From: Adiantum capillus-veneris
Lineage: Eukaryota > Streptophyta > Polypodiopsida > Polypodiales > Pteridaceae
Length of the DNA: 64,000 bases
Direction: 5' to 3'
Assembly: GCA_014529385.2 (NCBI GenBank)
Contig: CM043964.1
Coordinates: forward strand, 138,594,529-138,658,528
Each line of letters opens with the position of its first letter. Positions within the stretch are counted from its first letter, which is position 1. Position numbers and translations under genes: made by a program. The notes under the pieces were generated by a model, which saw only the letters and a program-made list of their open reading frames with translations, had not been told where the DNA came from and did not search any database. Of this stretch, positions 53,649 through 64,000 are shown one piece after another.

Positions 53649-53966
53649 TTGCGAGTTATCCAACTTAACTACTTTGTTTGTACTAATAGGGATGACTACA
53701 TTGTTATCTTTGAAGATGGCCTTAACATGACCTTAAATGAAGGGGTTTCCAATCAAGTGGTGAAAGTGATCCCTACTTATAGGATCAAACCCAATTCTGT
53801 CCCTGACATCTTCCCTCAAAATAAGAGTCTTGTATTTTGTGAACCCCGCAAAGATGTGTATAAAAGCTACTACATAGACAAAATAGTGGATTGTAAAAAC
53901 TTATCCACAAATACCTATCGACTATACCACTATGTCCCTAGGAATCCAGATCTAAGAATCATATAG
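53649..53966 (+). CDS. Small unrecognised ORF between LTR fragment and gag of element K
   Basis: A 105-codon open frame: VIQLNYFVCTNRDDYIVIFEDGL, VSNQVVKVIPTYRIKPNSVPDIFP, DVYKSYYIDKIVDCKN, YHYVPRNPDLRII. The composition is protein-like (rich in V, I, Y, D) and no stop interrupts it. I recognise no family. The position between an LTR fragment and a PBS-like site is odd for a gene. It could be a fragment of another element or captured host coding sequence. Confidence 0.3.
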   Translation: MRVIQLNYFVCTNRDDYIVIFEDGLNMTLNEGVSNQVVKVIPTYRIKPNSVPDIFPQNKSLVFCEPRKDVYKSYYIDKIVDCKNLSTNTYRLYHYVPRNPDLRII

Positions 53967-54195
53967 CTTTTTACTAGAGCTAACCCTTGTATACATCGTG
54001 ATAGAATCAAAAGATGCTCACCTAGCTTCTTGATGAGATATCATATTGTACATATCTTGATATAAATAAATTTATGACATCTTGAATTTAATAAATATAG
54101 TTTCTTTCCAAATTTTGTGTTGAGTTGTGAAAGTTTAAAGCACTTGATATTTTGTTAAGTCTTTAAATCAAACCATCGACAAGCGTATTATTGCA

Positions 54196-54212
54196 TTGGT
54201 ATCGTCAAATGC
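54196..54212 (+). other. Possible primer-binding site of element K
   Basis: TTGGTATCGTCAAATGC follows ATTATTGCA, an LTR-end-like CA. It resembles the tRNA-iMet PBS in its first eight bases only. Gag begins about 60 bp downstream, as expected for a short leader. Confidence 0.4.
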
Positions 54213-54239
54213 GTTATACACCGCCGTATAGGAGAAAAA

Positions 54240-55075
54240 ACTTCTCTTGAAACAAGCCCAATCACCCACATTCAAAGGCGAGGGAACCTATATCGAGCGC
54301 AATGTTGAAGCTTGGATTGAGGTAATGGAAGACTATTTTGAAACTACATGGACCCAACCTGTAAACCAAACTATGCTTGCATGTTTCGTCTAACTGGCGA
54401 TGCAAAAATATGGTGGAAACAACATTGCAAGGACTTGGGTGTTTCAGGATCTTTTCAGTCTTGGGAGGATATTAAAGAAGCGGTTACAACACGATATCTT
54501 CCACCTGCTCATCATGATGCCAAAATGAATGAGTTCTTTGCTCTAAAACAGCTATCCTTATCAATGGTAGAGTACTCCTCCAAATTTGTAACCTTGTGAA
54601 GATATGCCCCAAAAATGTCCATTGAGCAACAGATAGCACGATTCTGTCAAGGATTGAATCATCCCTTAGATACCCGTTTTGAAGCAATGAGACCCACATC
54701 ACTTCATGATGCTCTTTTAAGGGCAACACCTCTGGCTAAAGAAATGACCACGAAGCAGAGGAGAGAAGACTTTAGAAATCAAAGGGACAAGCCCAACAGT
54801 TGGAGCCCTCGATCTGCTAATCAAACTTGCAACTTCAACAACTCAACTGGAGCATCCTTATTGTTATGAGTGTAATGAGATAGGACACTATAGGAATAGG
54901 TGTCCCAGAAGAAGTGTAGCAACTACGGCAAATTCAATTCCTGTAGCACCAAATGGTAGAGGCCAACCTGTTCGTCGTGGAGGAAGGAACACAGGAAGAG
55001 GATGTGGAAGAGGAACGATGGCTCAAATTCATGTCATTATTATGGAAGAGCCAACAGTAAGAGACCTAGCTAATG
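54240..55075 (+). pseudogene. Element K gag and zinc knuckle
   Basis: Gag blocks in shifting frames: SPTFKGEGTYIERNVEAWIE, MFRLTGDAKIWWKQHCKD, SWEDIKEAVTTRYLPPAHHD, FFALKQLSLSMVEYSSKFV, ARFCQGLNHPLDTRFEAMRP. Then knuckle CYECNEIGHYRNRCP (54,870-54,915) and a Gly/Arg-rich tail (RRGGRNTGRGCGRG). At least three frameshifts or stops. A chromovirus-type gag. Confidence 0.8.
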
Positions 55076-55099
55076 AGAGATTAATTTTTCACCCTTGAA

Positions 55100-55234
55100 G
55101 CTTGAGAAAGGAATCTTAGGATCAAAAGCATCATCGAACACCTCGTCAAAGGGAAAGATTTCCCTAAAGAAGACACAACGTGGGAAGATGAAACATCTCT
55201 TCTTAAAGATAATCCAAATTTACCTTTGAGATGA
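55100..55234 (+). pseudogene. Element K chromodomain end, joined to gag by a pol deletion
   Basis: Reading RIKSIIEHLVKGKDFPKEDTTWEDETS gives the C-terminal half of a chromodomain (usual VKWKxxPxEDATWE, here VKGKDFP). It ends at TGA 55,234. Only about 30 bp separate it from the gag tail, so protease, RT, RNase H and integrase (over 3 kb) are deleted. Confidence 0.75.
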
Positions 55235-55263
55235 GTACATCTCAATAATTCAAGCTGGGGAGA

Positions 55264-56640
55264 TGTAAGGTCTCTGCCACCCTTGGAGAGGGGATTCCCA
55301 TGTAAAGGAATACATATCATGCCATTCTAGCCATATACAAAAAGTTACTATTTTTGGCAGTTTTTCCACCTCTGATAGCTTATGATAAATATATTGTGGT
55401 AAGATTTTCAAAAATGAAATTTTTACTTTTTTGTCATTTTCGTCCTAAAATAGAAAGTTTTGAGGTGCTTACACCCACCTACATGCGATCGTCTCGTCAA
55501 AATCTACCCCGTCCTGAATTTCCATAATAATAATTGTTAGTCCTAAAAATTACTAAATATAGCAGGTGTGTGCATCCGACACCTTAGATTTTCATCCTCA
55601 AGATTATCTTTTAATAGCAAGTTTCAGAATTAAATTCTGATAAGCGAAACTCACTTTAGGCAATTAAATCTCATCCTAGTGTTAATTAATTAATTCTTCC
55701 TAAGTCTAAGCTATGCATATGTATGCATGTGCATGGGTATGTATGTGCATGTGTATGTATGTCCATGTATGCCCATAAATGACCCATCTCTTATAGAATT
55801 ATTGGCTATGAAATGGGGCCACTACATGAGGTGTATCACCCAAAAGGGTAAAGAGGGACACCTCTAATGACTAAGTAGGAGCTTGTGACACCTCTAATCT
55901 TTATTTTAGCAAGAGGGGTGAGCTAAGGAGGTATGGGGGATGAATTGGGCAACCAGGAACCCCCAAACCCTATATAAAGGGCATTCACACCCAAATTTAC
56001 ACACACTTGAACACACATTGGAGATAGGGAGACTCTGCTGCTGTGGCTACTCATTGGTGAAGCTTCAACAAGGCTTTGAGAGATCAATAACTCCAAAGCA
56101 CATTTGGGTAACGTAAATCTCTTAATTAATCAAGGTTATTATCAATATCTTCTCTCAGTTAGAATCCTTTCCAATTGATGCCATATTACAATTGGAATCC
56201 TTTCCAATGCCTATCATATTATTATCCAATTGGAATCCTTTCCAATTGCTACTCTATTATCAAAGTATATGCTCTTATTTACATATCCTTGATTGGAAAT
56301 CAACAATCATTATGCCTAATTTGGTAATCTCTCTACATTACAAAAGTAATGAAGGTCTCGCTGTTCGATTACGTAATCAATTGTGTTGACTGCATGCCCA
56401 ATTCTTATCCATTGTAACCTAGATGTTTGCATGCATTAGCTAGTCATAAACGGTCCAAATAAAATCATGGATTGTCCTTGCAAGTATATATAAGTGATTA
56501 ATCATGTGATTAGCATAGGGGTTATGATGCATGCTATCATAAGATTATGACAGGATCAAGCAAGCATATGTTTTGAGTTGATGTGTGGAGTAACCATATA
56601 TGTTTTGGATTACAATACTTATAATTATTTACCCTACTTA
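55264..56640 (+). repeat. Element K 3' LTR (right end uncertain)
   Basis: CAAGCTGGGGAGA (55,251-55,263) is a purine tract followed by TGTAAGGTCTCTGCCACCC. The region includes the block shared with 53,270-53,580 and a TATA box TATATAAAGG (55,971-55,980). The right end lies somewhere before the gag start at 56,708. Three copies of AATTGGAATCCTTTCCAATT-type text occur at 56,160-56,255. Confidence 0.65.
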
Positions 56641-56707
56641 CATTGTGGGTCCATTCTATTCTTATACTTTAGCTTACAACTTCTCAAGTTAAGTTAAGTA
56701 TCTAGTA

Positions 56708-56911
56708 GTGGGAATGGCACCCAAGAGAACTCGCTATAGGGAATCACACGATCACGAAGCCGGAACCAGTGATGGTAAAAGAAAAGGAAAGACACCAATG
56801 AATGAGGATGTGCCACTTATCCCACGAAGTGACATTATTGCTCATGAAGAGGTAGGAAATTTCTTTTTGTTCCTTGCATCACGAGTAAATAGGAAGGGGA
56901 AAACTACCTAA
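56708..56911 (+). pseudogene. Gag N-terminal fragment of element K type
   Basis: MGMAPKRTRYRESHDHEAGTS, KRKGKTPM and VPLIPRSD form a short open frame of 67 codons just after the LTR. It matches the minus-strand fragment at 24,518-24,776. The frame ends after a hydrophobic stretch (NFFLFLAS). It is probably the start of another K-type element, truncated by element D. Confidence 0.55.
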
Positions 56912-57832
56912 ACATGGGGTCATTCCCAATTCAAAACCACATCAATTGAACTTGTTAAATTTTCTTAAGCTGTATTAATAGGGAAAGGTTGTTTGGAAAG
57001 TAATCTGTTTGCTCATAGGAAAGAAATGTTTTCCTAGTAGAAGAACTCTCAAATCTTCTTCATTTAAAAATCCTATACTGATATAGTCAAAACTCCCTTT
57101 GATATCCATGAAGGAGAGCTTAGCGGAGTGGACGCTAAAGCAGTGCATATGATTGCACACATCTTGTGGGTTGGTGTCCAGAATGCAAGATAATACTTGC
57201 GAGTTGGTGCCCAGGTTGCAAGTTAGTCACTGTTTGTACCCAGGTTGCAGGACAATTTAGTTGTGTGGGCAACTAAAGACCCCGAGAGCTATAAACTCTC
57301 GCCAAGAGGAGCGAACTCTTGGGGTTTGGATATTTAAATGAAGAAGAGCCGTATGTCATTTTTCTTCTAGGAAAGATTGTCTTGGTGCCAATTTGATAAT
57401 GGTTGAAGGGCTATCTTAACGAACTTGTGATGGAAATCATAAAAAGGGAACTTTGTGTATGAACAATCATGTTGTAGTAATTAGAAAACAAGAAAAACAG
57501 TGTGAGTGTGGGGGTGGAAAGTGAGGACTGGCTCAGGTTTCCACTCAAGGATGGGTGGTCTTGATTAGTCAAGAAACTATCCACTCATTGATAGAAGAAG
57601 CAAAACTAGAGACTCATTGTGCCAAGAGTCGAGAAGTCCCAATTGTATGTGCCTTTGAAAATTATGGGGAAAAAGGCATTTGGGGTTTCTCTCTTTTGGA
57701 AGGTGAGAATTAGGAACGTTAGATGATGCGACCAGAATCCCAGCCAAGCAAGCCAGAATGATAGAAACATCAGTTTTTCCGTCGTATCTCAATACAACTC
57801 TTGAAACATTGCAATCATGTTTGTGACCCACA
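56912..57832. other. Non-coding stretch with short repeats
   Basis: No gene supported. Around 57,165-57,255 a unit with GAGTTGGTGCCCAGGTTGCAAG occurs three times in variant form. It may be the leader of element D or truncated LTR sequence. No palindromes of the B/L type are visible. Confidence 0.4.
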
Positions 57833-58730
57833 GTGACAAGGGAACAGGAGTTCTGTAGAGAAGTCCCTATTACAGACAGACCTTCTGCAACCCCTATAGT
57901 CTCACCCATGCCCACTTACTCTTATTCTTATCCCAAGGAAAATAAAGGACCAACAATGGTGCTAACCACAACAGTATTCACCTATATGGAGAGAATTGAA
58001 ACAAAAAGAGGGTTTGCAATGGCACCACCTGTTGAAAGTTCATATAGAGGATATGGGAAGGGAGGAGCAGTTGATGAAATATTGAGACATGAACGAGACA
58101 CTGAGAGGGGAGAAGGACGAAGATATTCCACAATCAAACTGGTGGAACAAAGACGTGCAAGTCCAAAAATGGGTACACAAAAGGTATTCAGGAGAAGGGG
58201 ATCCTAGAGATTACATGGCAATGTTCTTGAGAGTGATTCGAGCAGAAGAGGTTAGAGACTTTGATACACAATTTGCTGGATTTGGACTCACCCTAGAGGA
58301 GGACGCCACCACCTGGTTTGATTCTATGGAAATACGAGATTTTGGGACCATCTAAGAAGTTTTTGACGAGTTTGTGGAGGAATTATCTCAAAGAGGGATA
58401 GCCCGCAATACTCTCTCAAATCCACAAGTTTAAGCAGAAAGAGGGAGAATATTTCAAGAAGTCATCCCTACAGCTAAAACGATACGTAAAGTTCTGCCCA
58501 ATGGAAGAACTACTTACTCAATCCAGACTGATGTTGATATTTCTCCAAGGTCTGAGAAATGCAAACCTTCAAAAGGACTTGCATATGAAGAAAAGCCCCA
58601 CTCTAAATGAGTTAACCAAAGAGGCTTTGTTCTTGGTAGATAATGGTGAGATCTATAGAGTTGGAGATCTAAGAGACGAAGATTATGATTCATCATCTCA
58701 ACAAAGTGGATAAATTTTGGAAAGACAGTA
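57833..58730 (+). pseudogene. Element D gag
   Basis: Frames 57,833-58,207 and 58,089-58,355 overlap at a frameshift and continue at 58,501-58,713. Gag core: WVHKRYSGEGDPRDYMAMFLRVIRAEEV, FDTQFAGFGLTLEEDATTWF, FVEELSQRGIARNT, LIFLQGLRNANLQKDLHMK. It aligns well with element B (FHTQYEGFGLTLEGTALTWF). An N-terminal Pro/Ser-rich part precedes the core. Confidence 0.8.
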
Positions 58731-59880
58731 CAACAAAATGAACCAGGAGTAAATCAAGAGCGATTGATAGAGGAGGTGCTAGAGAGGATTAGCCCATTTT
58801 CCAAGCCACAGGCTAAGCCATTAAAGTGGTGCGCCATCAAATAAAAATGGATGAATCATGTTACTGAGGAATGCTACTACAATAAGGCCTATGTGCGAGA
58901 ATGACAATATGTTCCCGAACCGCAAGAAGCAGCATCGCCTCAAGTACCACCAGTGCCTAGATATACTGTAGGAAATTTTCCAGGACCAGCGTGAACGACC
59001 ACAGCCAGTTTTGGGGCAACAACCACCAAGGGACAAGACCAATAGGGGTGAGATATACACCCGCTAGAAGAACAAGCCTTAGTGCCTATCCATGTTTATT
59101 ACGAAGAGCCAAGTGGAACAATAGCCTGCCCAACATACTACCCATCAGAAGAGCCAAGAGTGTTGAAACCATGGAGCATGATCAGCAATGCTGGACCACC
59201 AACAGCGGCACAGGCCATAGGAGAAAGTAGATGTAGTTTGGATGAGAGAACATTGTTGTTCATATCCAATGGAGGTTTCAATGGACCAAGACCTGCTTAC
59301 CAGCAAAGGGGTGCTCAAGGAGCTTCACGAAAATCGTTGGGACCATGCTATAAATGTGGGGGCAACCATCTTATGAAAGACTATCCTCATAAAGAAAATT
59401 GTCCGGGTCAATGCATATTGTCCAAACTGCGGCATCACGCATTTGATTGCCAATTGTCCAAAAAATACAAACAAAGTGGTTAAAGCAACCATAAAAATTT
59501 TGGAAGCTATCCCTTTAAGCAGTGGTTCCGAAAATGAAACAGTAATACCTATACAAGTCATCACACAAGCTCAGGCACAAAAAGAGAAAGGGGGACTTGA
59601 AAATGAAGAACCGGGACATAAAACAGCTAGCATTGAACAAAAAAGCCAACAAAATACATGGAAAGCCATAAAAGCACGCACAGGAGTGAGGAAGGAAAGA
59701 GAACAAAATGTCATAACGGAAGAATTACAGCAAACCAAAGACAGACTAGAAAAACTTGAAAGACAAGCACTTCAAAAACCAAAAACACCAATAGATAAAG
59801 AGCTTGAGAAGAAAGGGAAATCAAAAAGTGCGGGATCAAGCGGACCTGTGCTAGTAGAGTAAGTAAACGAACATCTAGAC
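58731..59880 (+). pseudogene. Element D zinc-knuckle and charged tail of gag
   Basis: KWCAIK and KWMNHVTEECYYN match the element B block at about 10,220. Two knuckles follow: CYKCGGNHLMKDY (last Cys lost) at about 59,347, and, one frame over, CPNCGITHLIANC at about 59,420. The next frame (to 59,862) is Lys/Glu/Gln-rich with heptad character (EELQQTKDRLEKLERQALQK). Two knuckles in one gag plus a coiled coil suggest RNA binding and multimerisation. Confidence 0.7.
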
Positions 59881-60387
59881 ACAGTCTTGAAAGCATACAA
59901 CTCAAGGCTTAAAATCTACCAAAACTCAGGAACAAAAATGGATGACATATCCCTATGCTGAGTTAGAAAAACAAAGACTAGAAGTGTGTCAAAGGATGAT
60001 CCAAACTACACAAACCTTACTAGAACCAACTTCAAGGAAACATATGAAGGAGGTAGAACTTCCAGTACCAATTCCTAGGAACCCTCCACTCCAACACACG
60101 GATCAGAACGATTAACTGTTAGTCCAGAAATTGAATTGAAATCTGAACATTCAATTGAAAAACCGGGGATAGTGTTGAACACAACAGACCTAACATTAGA
60201 AGATTTCAACCCTATCACACTTGGATTGTATAAAAGCCACGAGGGTTTGAATAAACTTTGGAGGCAAATAAGGGAAGCAAATGAGGCAAATACACTAAGC
60301 CAAAGGTTTATCAAAACCAGTATGGGAGAAGATGACTTTCTTCCTCCTATTGAATAATTTGAGGCAAGACCTCAAAGAAATCTTGAG

Positions 60388-61130
60388 ATGCACTCATATT
60401 GGGGAGACAAGGGATCTGTGAAATCTTGGGATAGCCAACCTATATCTCTGAAAACTTTACCCTCATATATGGGAGAGTATGAAGCAAAGTCGGATGTGAA
60501 AGTTGTGCCATCACAGCAACTCTCTACAAGGAAGGGCATGGACTCGCAGGGGTTGATAACCCTCTTATCAACTCCAGTGACTTGTACCATTACTCTCATC
60601 AAGCTTCTCAGAATAAGACCTAATATGTGGGATACGGTAGGAAGATGTCTCAAAAAATTTGGAGTAAGGGATCCAAATTCATGAATGCATGAAGGAATCA
60701 AGGAATTAGAGAAAGCTCAAGTAAACATGCAACCAATACCCTTAAACAAGGTAGGCAAATACTATGAAGGAGAAGATGGCAACACCACGTTCCCAGTTGA
60801 ATTTGAAGGTGTCACCACCATGACAATTCTTGATAGTGGAGCTGGTGTAGCCATCACGACAAAGGATGTATGGAAGAAATAGGGAAAACCAGCTTTTAAA
60901 ACCATCAACATGAAGCTCAAACTGGCTGTCAGTTATATGGAGAGACCCATAGGGATTTTGGAAGAAATATTTGTTACGTTTTGCGGAATCGAGTACGAGC
61001 ATACCTTTGTATCGTGGATTTTGGTAAGAAAAATAACTATGACATAATACTTGGATGACCCTTCATGCAACAATTAAAAGATGGTCCAAGATTGGGGCTA
61101 CAATCACCTATACCTCAAACACATGGAGAT
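60388..61130 (+). pseudogene. Element D aspartic protease
   Basis: Upstream linker SLKTLPSYMGEYEAKSDVKVVPSQ, then VTTMTILDSGAGVAITTKDVWKK with intact DSGA, MERPIGILEEIFVTFCGIEYEHTF and KMVQDWGYN. It matches element C residue for residue in these blocks. In-frame stops at about 60,880 and 61,040-61,080 and a frame slip near 61,005 disable it. Confidence 0.8.
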
Positions 61131-62150
61131 TACTACAAGAATAAACCTTAAAGACCATAGCTACAAAGATGTGGATAGAACCTTGGTAGAGGAGTTTGTT
61201 TTTCTACGATAGTAGGGTCAGATATCCCAGACTGGCTAGGTAAACCAAAGGAGTTATAGATGTGTGGGGCATCCAATTGTAGAAGCCTGAAACAAAAAGA
61301 ATGTATTCTAGACAAAGCAATTGAGGATATAGAATACATTTTGAAACCTTTTCTAAAAGAGTCCTTGGAACCTTTATAATGGACACATATTCTAGCAACC
61401 TTATATGTGTGTTCTATTTTGGAGGGACTGACGACTAAGTTTTGTTACCAGGATGGTTATGATGTGGTTCCATACTACATGGTTGAGTTAATAGAAGGTG
61501 ATGGTAACCAAATCTCAGGTCAATCAAGAAAAATTGAAAATAAGCAAGAAATAGATGAGGAGTTTTTCCAAGATTCTACAGATCATCTTAAACCAGATGA
61601 TGATGCAGATAATGAATGTTCTAACAACCCCAGTGAGCTAGAGGAAGTAATACCTAATGTAAGGTTTTAGGATTTTCCAAATCAAAAACCTAGACATCAA
61701 GTACATTACATAAAGAAGAAAGGGATGTACAAAGCAAGAGATAACTTAATGCCTAACATGAAAAACAATAGGGAATTTTTATCTTTGGTGAAGGTCGAAG
61801 ACTGCATTAAGAATGAAATATCATACCAGTTCTCTTGAGATCGAGACCCTAGGACAAAAGACAGTCCTAGGGATATAAAAAAACAAACTCAGAAGTTAAA
61901 GGAGGAAACTAAATCCAAAAGAATGGAAACAGAATCAAACAAATTAGAAGAACCAAAATTGACAAAACTTGAACGTAAAAAAAGGTACCAAGAGCTCAAG
62001 AAGACTCTGCGGGAAGTATGGACAACCAAAACTGACAACAGAGACAATGAGAAAGACAATAGTGAAAACCATATGAGTATACCATCCCATTATAGAACTA
62101 TTCAAGACTGAAAGATAGTGTTGACACAGCCTAGAAGATAACACTAACCG
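61131..62150 (+). pseudogene. Element D protease-RT linker
   Basis: Frame 61,407-61,670 (LTTKFCYQDGYDVVPYYMVELIEGDG, then acidic) and frame 61,923-62,111 (KLEEPKLTKLERKKRYQELKK) form a charged linker, longer than in most gypsy elements. The first block has a counterpart at the start of element C's accessory ORF. No enzymatic motif. Confidence 0.5.
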
Positions 62151-62159
62151 CAACCCGTC

Positions 62160-63180
62160 TATATAGCCGCCGACTTGAGCCGAGAAGAGGAAGAGGAGCT
62201 TATCAGTCTTCTTAAGGAATATAAGGATGTGCTTGCATGGTCTTACAAGGATTTAAAGGGAGTGGATCCGACAATATATTAGCATACAATCCCTTTAAAA
62301 CTTGATGCAAAACCTAGAAAACAAAGACCATAACGTACAATGATACCTTTGCTAAGCGTATCAAGGAAGAGATTGATAAACTGAAAGAAGTGGATTTTAT
62401 CTATGAGATAGAAAACAATGATTGGGTATCCCCAATCGTTGTTGTACCCAAAAATAATGGTAAACTCCGAGTCTGTGTCAACCTCAAAAAAAGTCAATGC
62501 AACCACAATAAGGAATAACTATCCCTTACCAATTACGGACCACGTCCTTGAACGAGTGTAGAAAAGCGTGCATATTCCTTCTTAGATGGGTCCTCTGGTT
62601 ATAATCAACTTGCAATTGCATCCAAGGATCAATATAAAATGGCATTTGCCACAGAATCGGGCATATTTGCATATCGGGTCATGCCATTTGGGTTGACAAA
62701 TTCACCTGCAACATTTCAATGATTAATGGCCCATGCCTTCAAGGAGTACTTGAGGAATTTCTTGGAGATCTATATGGATGACCTATGTGTACACTCTCTG
62801 CAAAGAGAGGAATATGTGAAACACCTCAAAAAGGTATTTGAGAAATGTAGGAAGTATAGAATTTGTTTTAATCCAAAAAAATTCGTTTTCATGGCAAGAC
62901 AAGGACAAATCTCGGGGCATATTGTCTCGGAACATGGAATTTCCATAGATTTTGATAAAATTAAGATGATTATCAAAATGCCCAAGCCAATCAATTCAAA
63001 GCAAGTACAATGCTTCATGGGACATTGTAGACATTACATGAGGTTCATACACATGTATGCAATTATTGCACAACCACTATATAGACTTATAATGATCTTT
63101 GAATGGACAAATGAGTGCGAGGAATCATTTAAGAAATTAAAAGATGACCTTGTGTCCACTTCAATGCTACAAGCACTTGA
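62160..63180 (+). pseudogene. Element D reverse transcriptase
   Basis: RT motifs with several early frameshifts: EYKDVLAWSYKDLKG, IVVVPKNNGKLRVCVN (in changing frames at 62,430-62,480), SSGYNQLAIASKDQYKMAF, YRVMPFGLTNSPATFQ. Then the open frame 62,726-63,292 with FLEIYMDDLCVHS (catalytic YMDD), FNPKKFVFMARQGQISGHIVS and FMGHCRHYMRFIH. The YMDD and DGSSGYNQ-type blocks are those of a non-chromovirus gypsy clade. Confidence 0.85.
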
Positions 63181-63600
63181 TTGGGAAAAAATATTTCATG
63201 TCCATATAGATGCATCTGCATTTGCTATCGGATGTATTCTAGCTCAACCAGGAGAGGGAACCGTGGATTTCGTAGTCAGCTATTCTAGTTGACAACTAAA
63301 TAATGCTGAAAAGAATTACATAACCACTGAGAGAGAGGGGCTTGGAATGATTTGTGTCGTTAGGAAATTTTGGCATTATCTCCTCGCAAATAAGTTTGTG
63401 TTTTTCACAGACCATCAAGCCCTTTTATACCTTGTCAATAAACCATGCAACACCGGGTGAATCGTAAGATGCTTCATCATATTGTTGGAGTTTGACTTTA
63501 GAGTAGTGGTTAAAAAGGGGAAGACACATCTTTGAGCAAACCACCTCTCTGATTACCTAATGGAGATGATCCAGAGGGTATAGATGATGATCTCTCGGGT
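63181..63600 (+). pseudogene. Element D RNase H
   Basis: FHVHIDASAFAIGCILAQPGEG (catalytic Asp), VSYSS, then a stop, NNAEKNYITTEREGLGMICVVRKFWHYLLAN and FFTDHQALLYLVNKP. The block ANHLSDYL ends the domain. Stops at 63,292 and about 63,460-63,535 break it. Confidence 0.85.
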
Positions 63601-63839
63601 GCATATCTTTTCAATATAGAAATGGTACCTAAGTGGTCCCAAGAGATCGTCAAGCTACTATCACAAGGTAGGGAATCCAATAAAATAGACCTAGACCTTA
63701 AACAAAGAACAATTTGCTAAGCTAAGAACTTTCAGTTGATTGGGGGACGTTTATATAATTTAGGCTCCGACGACATCCTAAGAGTGTTCATAAACCCTAA
63801 GGAATACGAAACATATTTGCTGGAAGAGTATAACTTTAG

Positions 63840-64000
63840 GCGTTAACTTTTTCATTGCTCATCCACAAAGAATTTCCAACGACTGTGACAATTAGGAGTG
63901 CATTGGTTGATTATGCGCATTGATATTCATGATTATGTAACAAGTTGCACCAAATGCAGATCAAGCCCATCCATTGAACATGCAACATTGTTTCAGCTAA
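63840..64000 (+). pseudogene. Element D integrase N-terminal zinc-binding region (runs off the window)
   Basis: After a degenerate stretch, HCSSTKNFQRL, VHWLIMRIDIHDYVTSCTKCRSS and HATLFQL give the HHCC zinc-binding region of integrase. The catalytic core lies beyond the window end. Confidence 0.65.

Overview
This window is repeat-rich nuclear DNA from a land plant with a large, retrotransposon-dominated genome. Evidence: plant-type Ty3/gypsy elements (chromodomain integrases, long LTRs), a plant Ty1/copia element with a tRNA-iMet-type primer-binding site, L1-like LINE pieces with a plant-type ORF1, and an intron-containing h-type thioredoxin gene fragment. No bacterial operons, rRNA or tRNA genes or CRISPR arrays are visible. 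The style (old, nested, decayed gypsy elements) fits a gymnosperm or fern, but the sequence alone does not settle this.

Layout. 1-3.4 kb: 3' remains of an unrecognised element, two LTR ends and a leader with AT-rich palindromes (element L, +). 3.4-5.4 kb and 16.9-18.4 kb: the two halves of one chromodomain gypsy element (A, - strand). 5.4-16.9 kb: element B (+), inserted into the RT of A with a 5-bp target duplication. B has an LTR of about 0.9 kb, a leader with 18-bp palindromes spaced about 270 bp, an unusual ORF1, gag, a minus-strand protease fragment (E), a second palindrome block and a long coiled-coil reading frame, but no pol. 18.4-23.5 kb: element C (-), same LTR family as B, with an intact-looking protease motif followed by a W-P-K repeat ORF instead of pol. 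23.5-24.8 kb: LTR-like DNA and a gag start. 24.8-27.1 kb: LINE ORF1 and ORF2 start (-). 27.3-39.8 kb: two chromodomain gypsy elements (F, G, +) sharing an LTR. G is split in its chromodomain by element H (-, 32,669-38,731), which carries gag and protease but no pol.

39.8-50 kb: a direct duplication of about 1.55 kb carrying thioredoxin exons 2-3 fused to a gypsy protease remnant. The first copy is frameshifted and holds a nearly complete copia element (42,002-46,577, TSD TTTTC); the second copy keeps the empty target site. 50.8-52.5 kb: LINE 3' end with poly-A (+). 52.5-53.3 kb: gypsy RNase H/integrase (J, -). 53.3-56.9 kb: element K (+), gag joined directly to a chromodomain by a pol deletion. 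57.8-64 kb: element D (+), same family as B and C, with gag, protease, RT, RNase H and the start of integrase running off the window.

Nothing here looks like a fully functional host gene. The most interesting signals are the regularly spaced palindromes with a shared core in two element leaders, the accessory ORFs of B and C, and the thioredoxin duplication with filled and empty copia sites.
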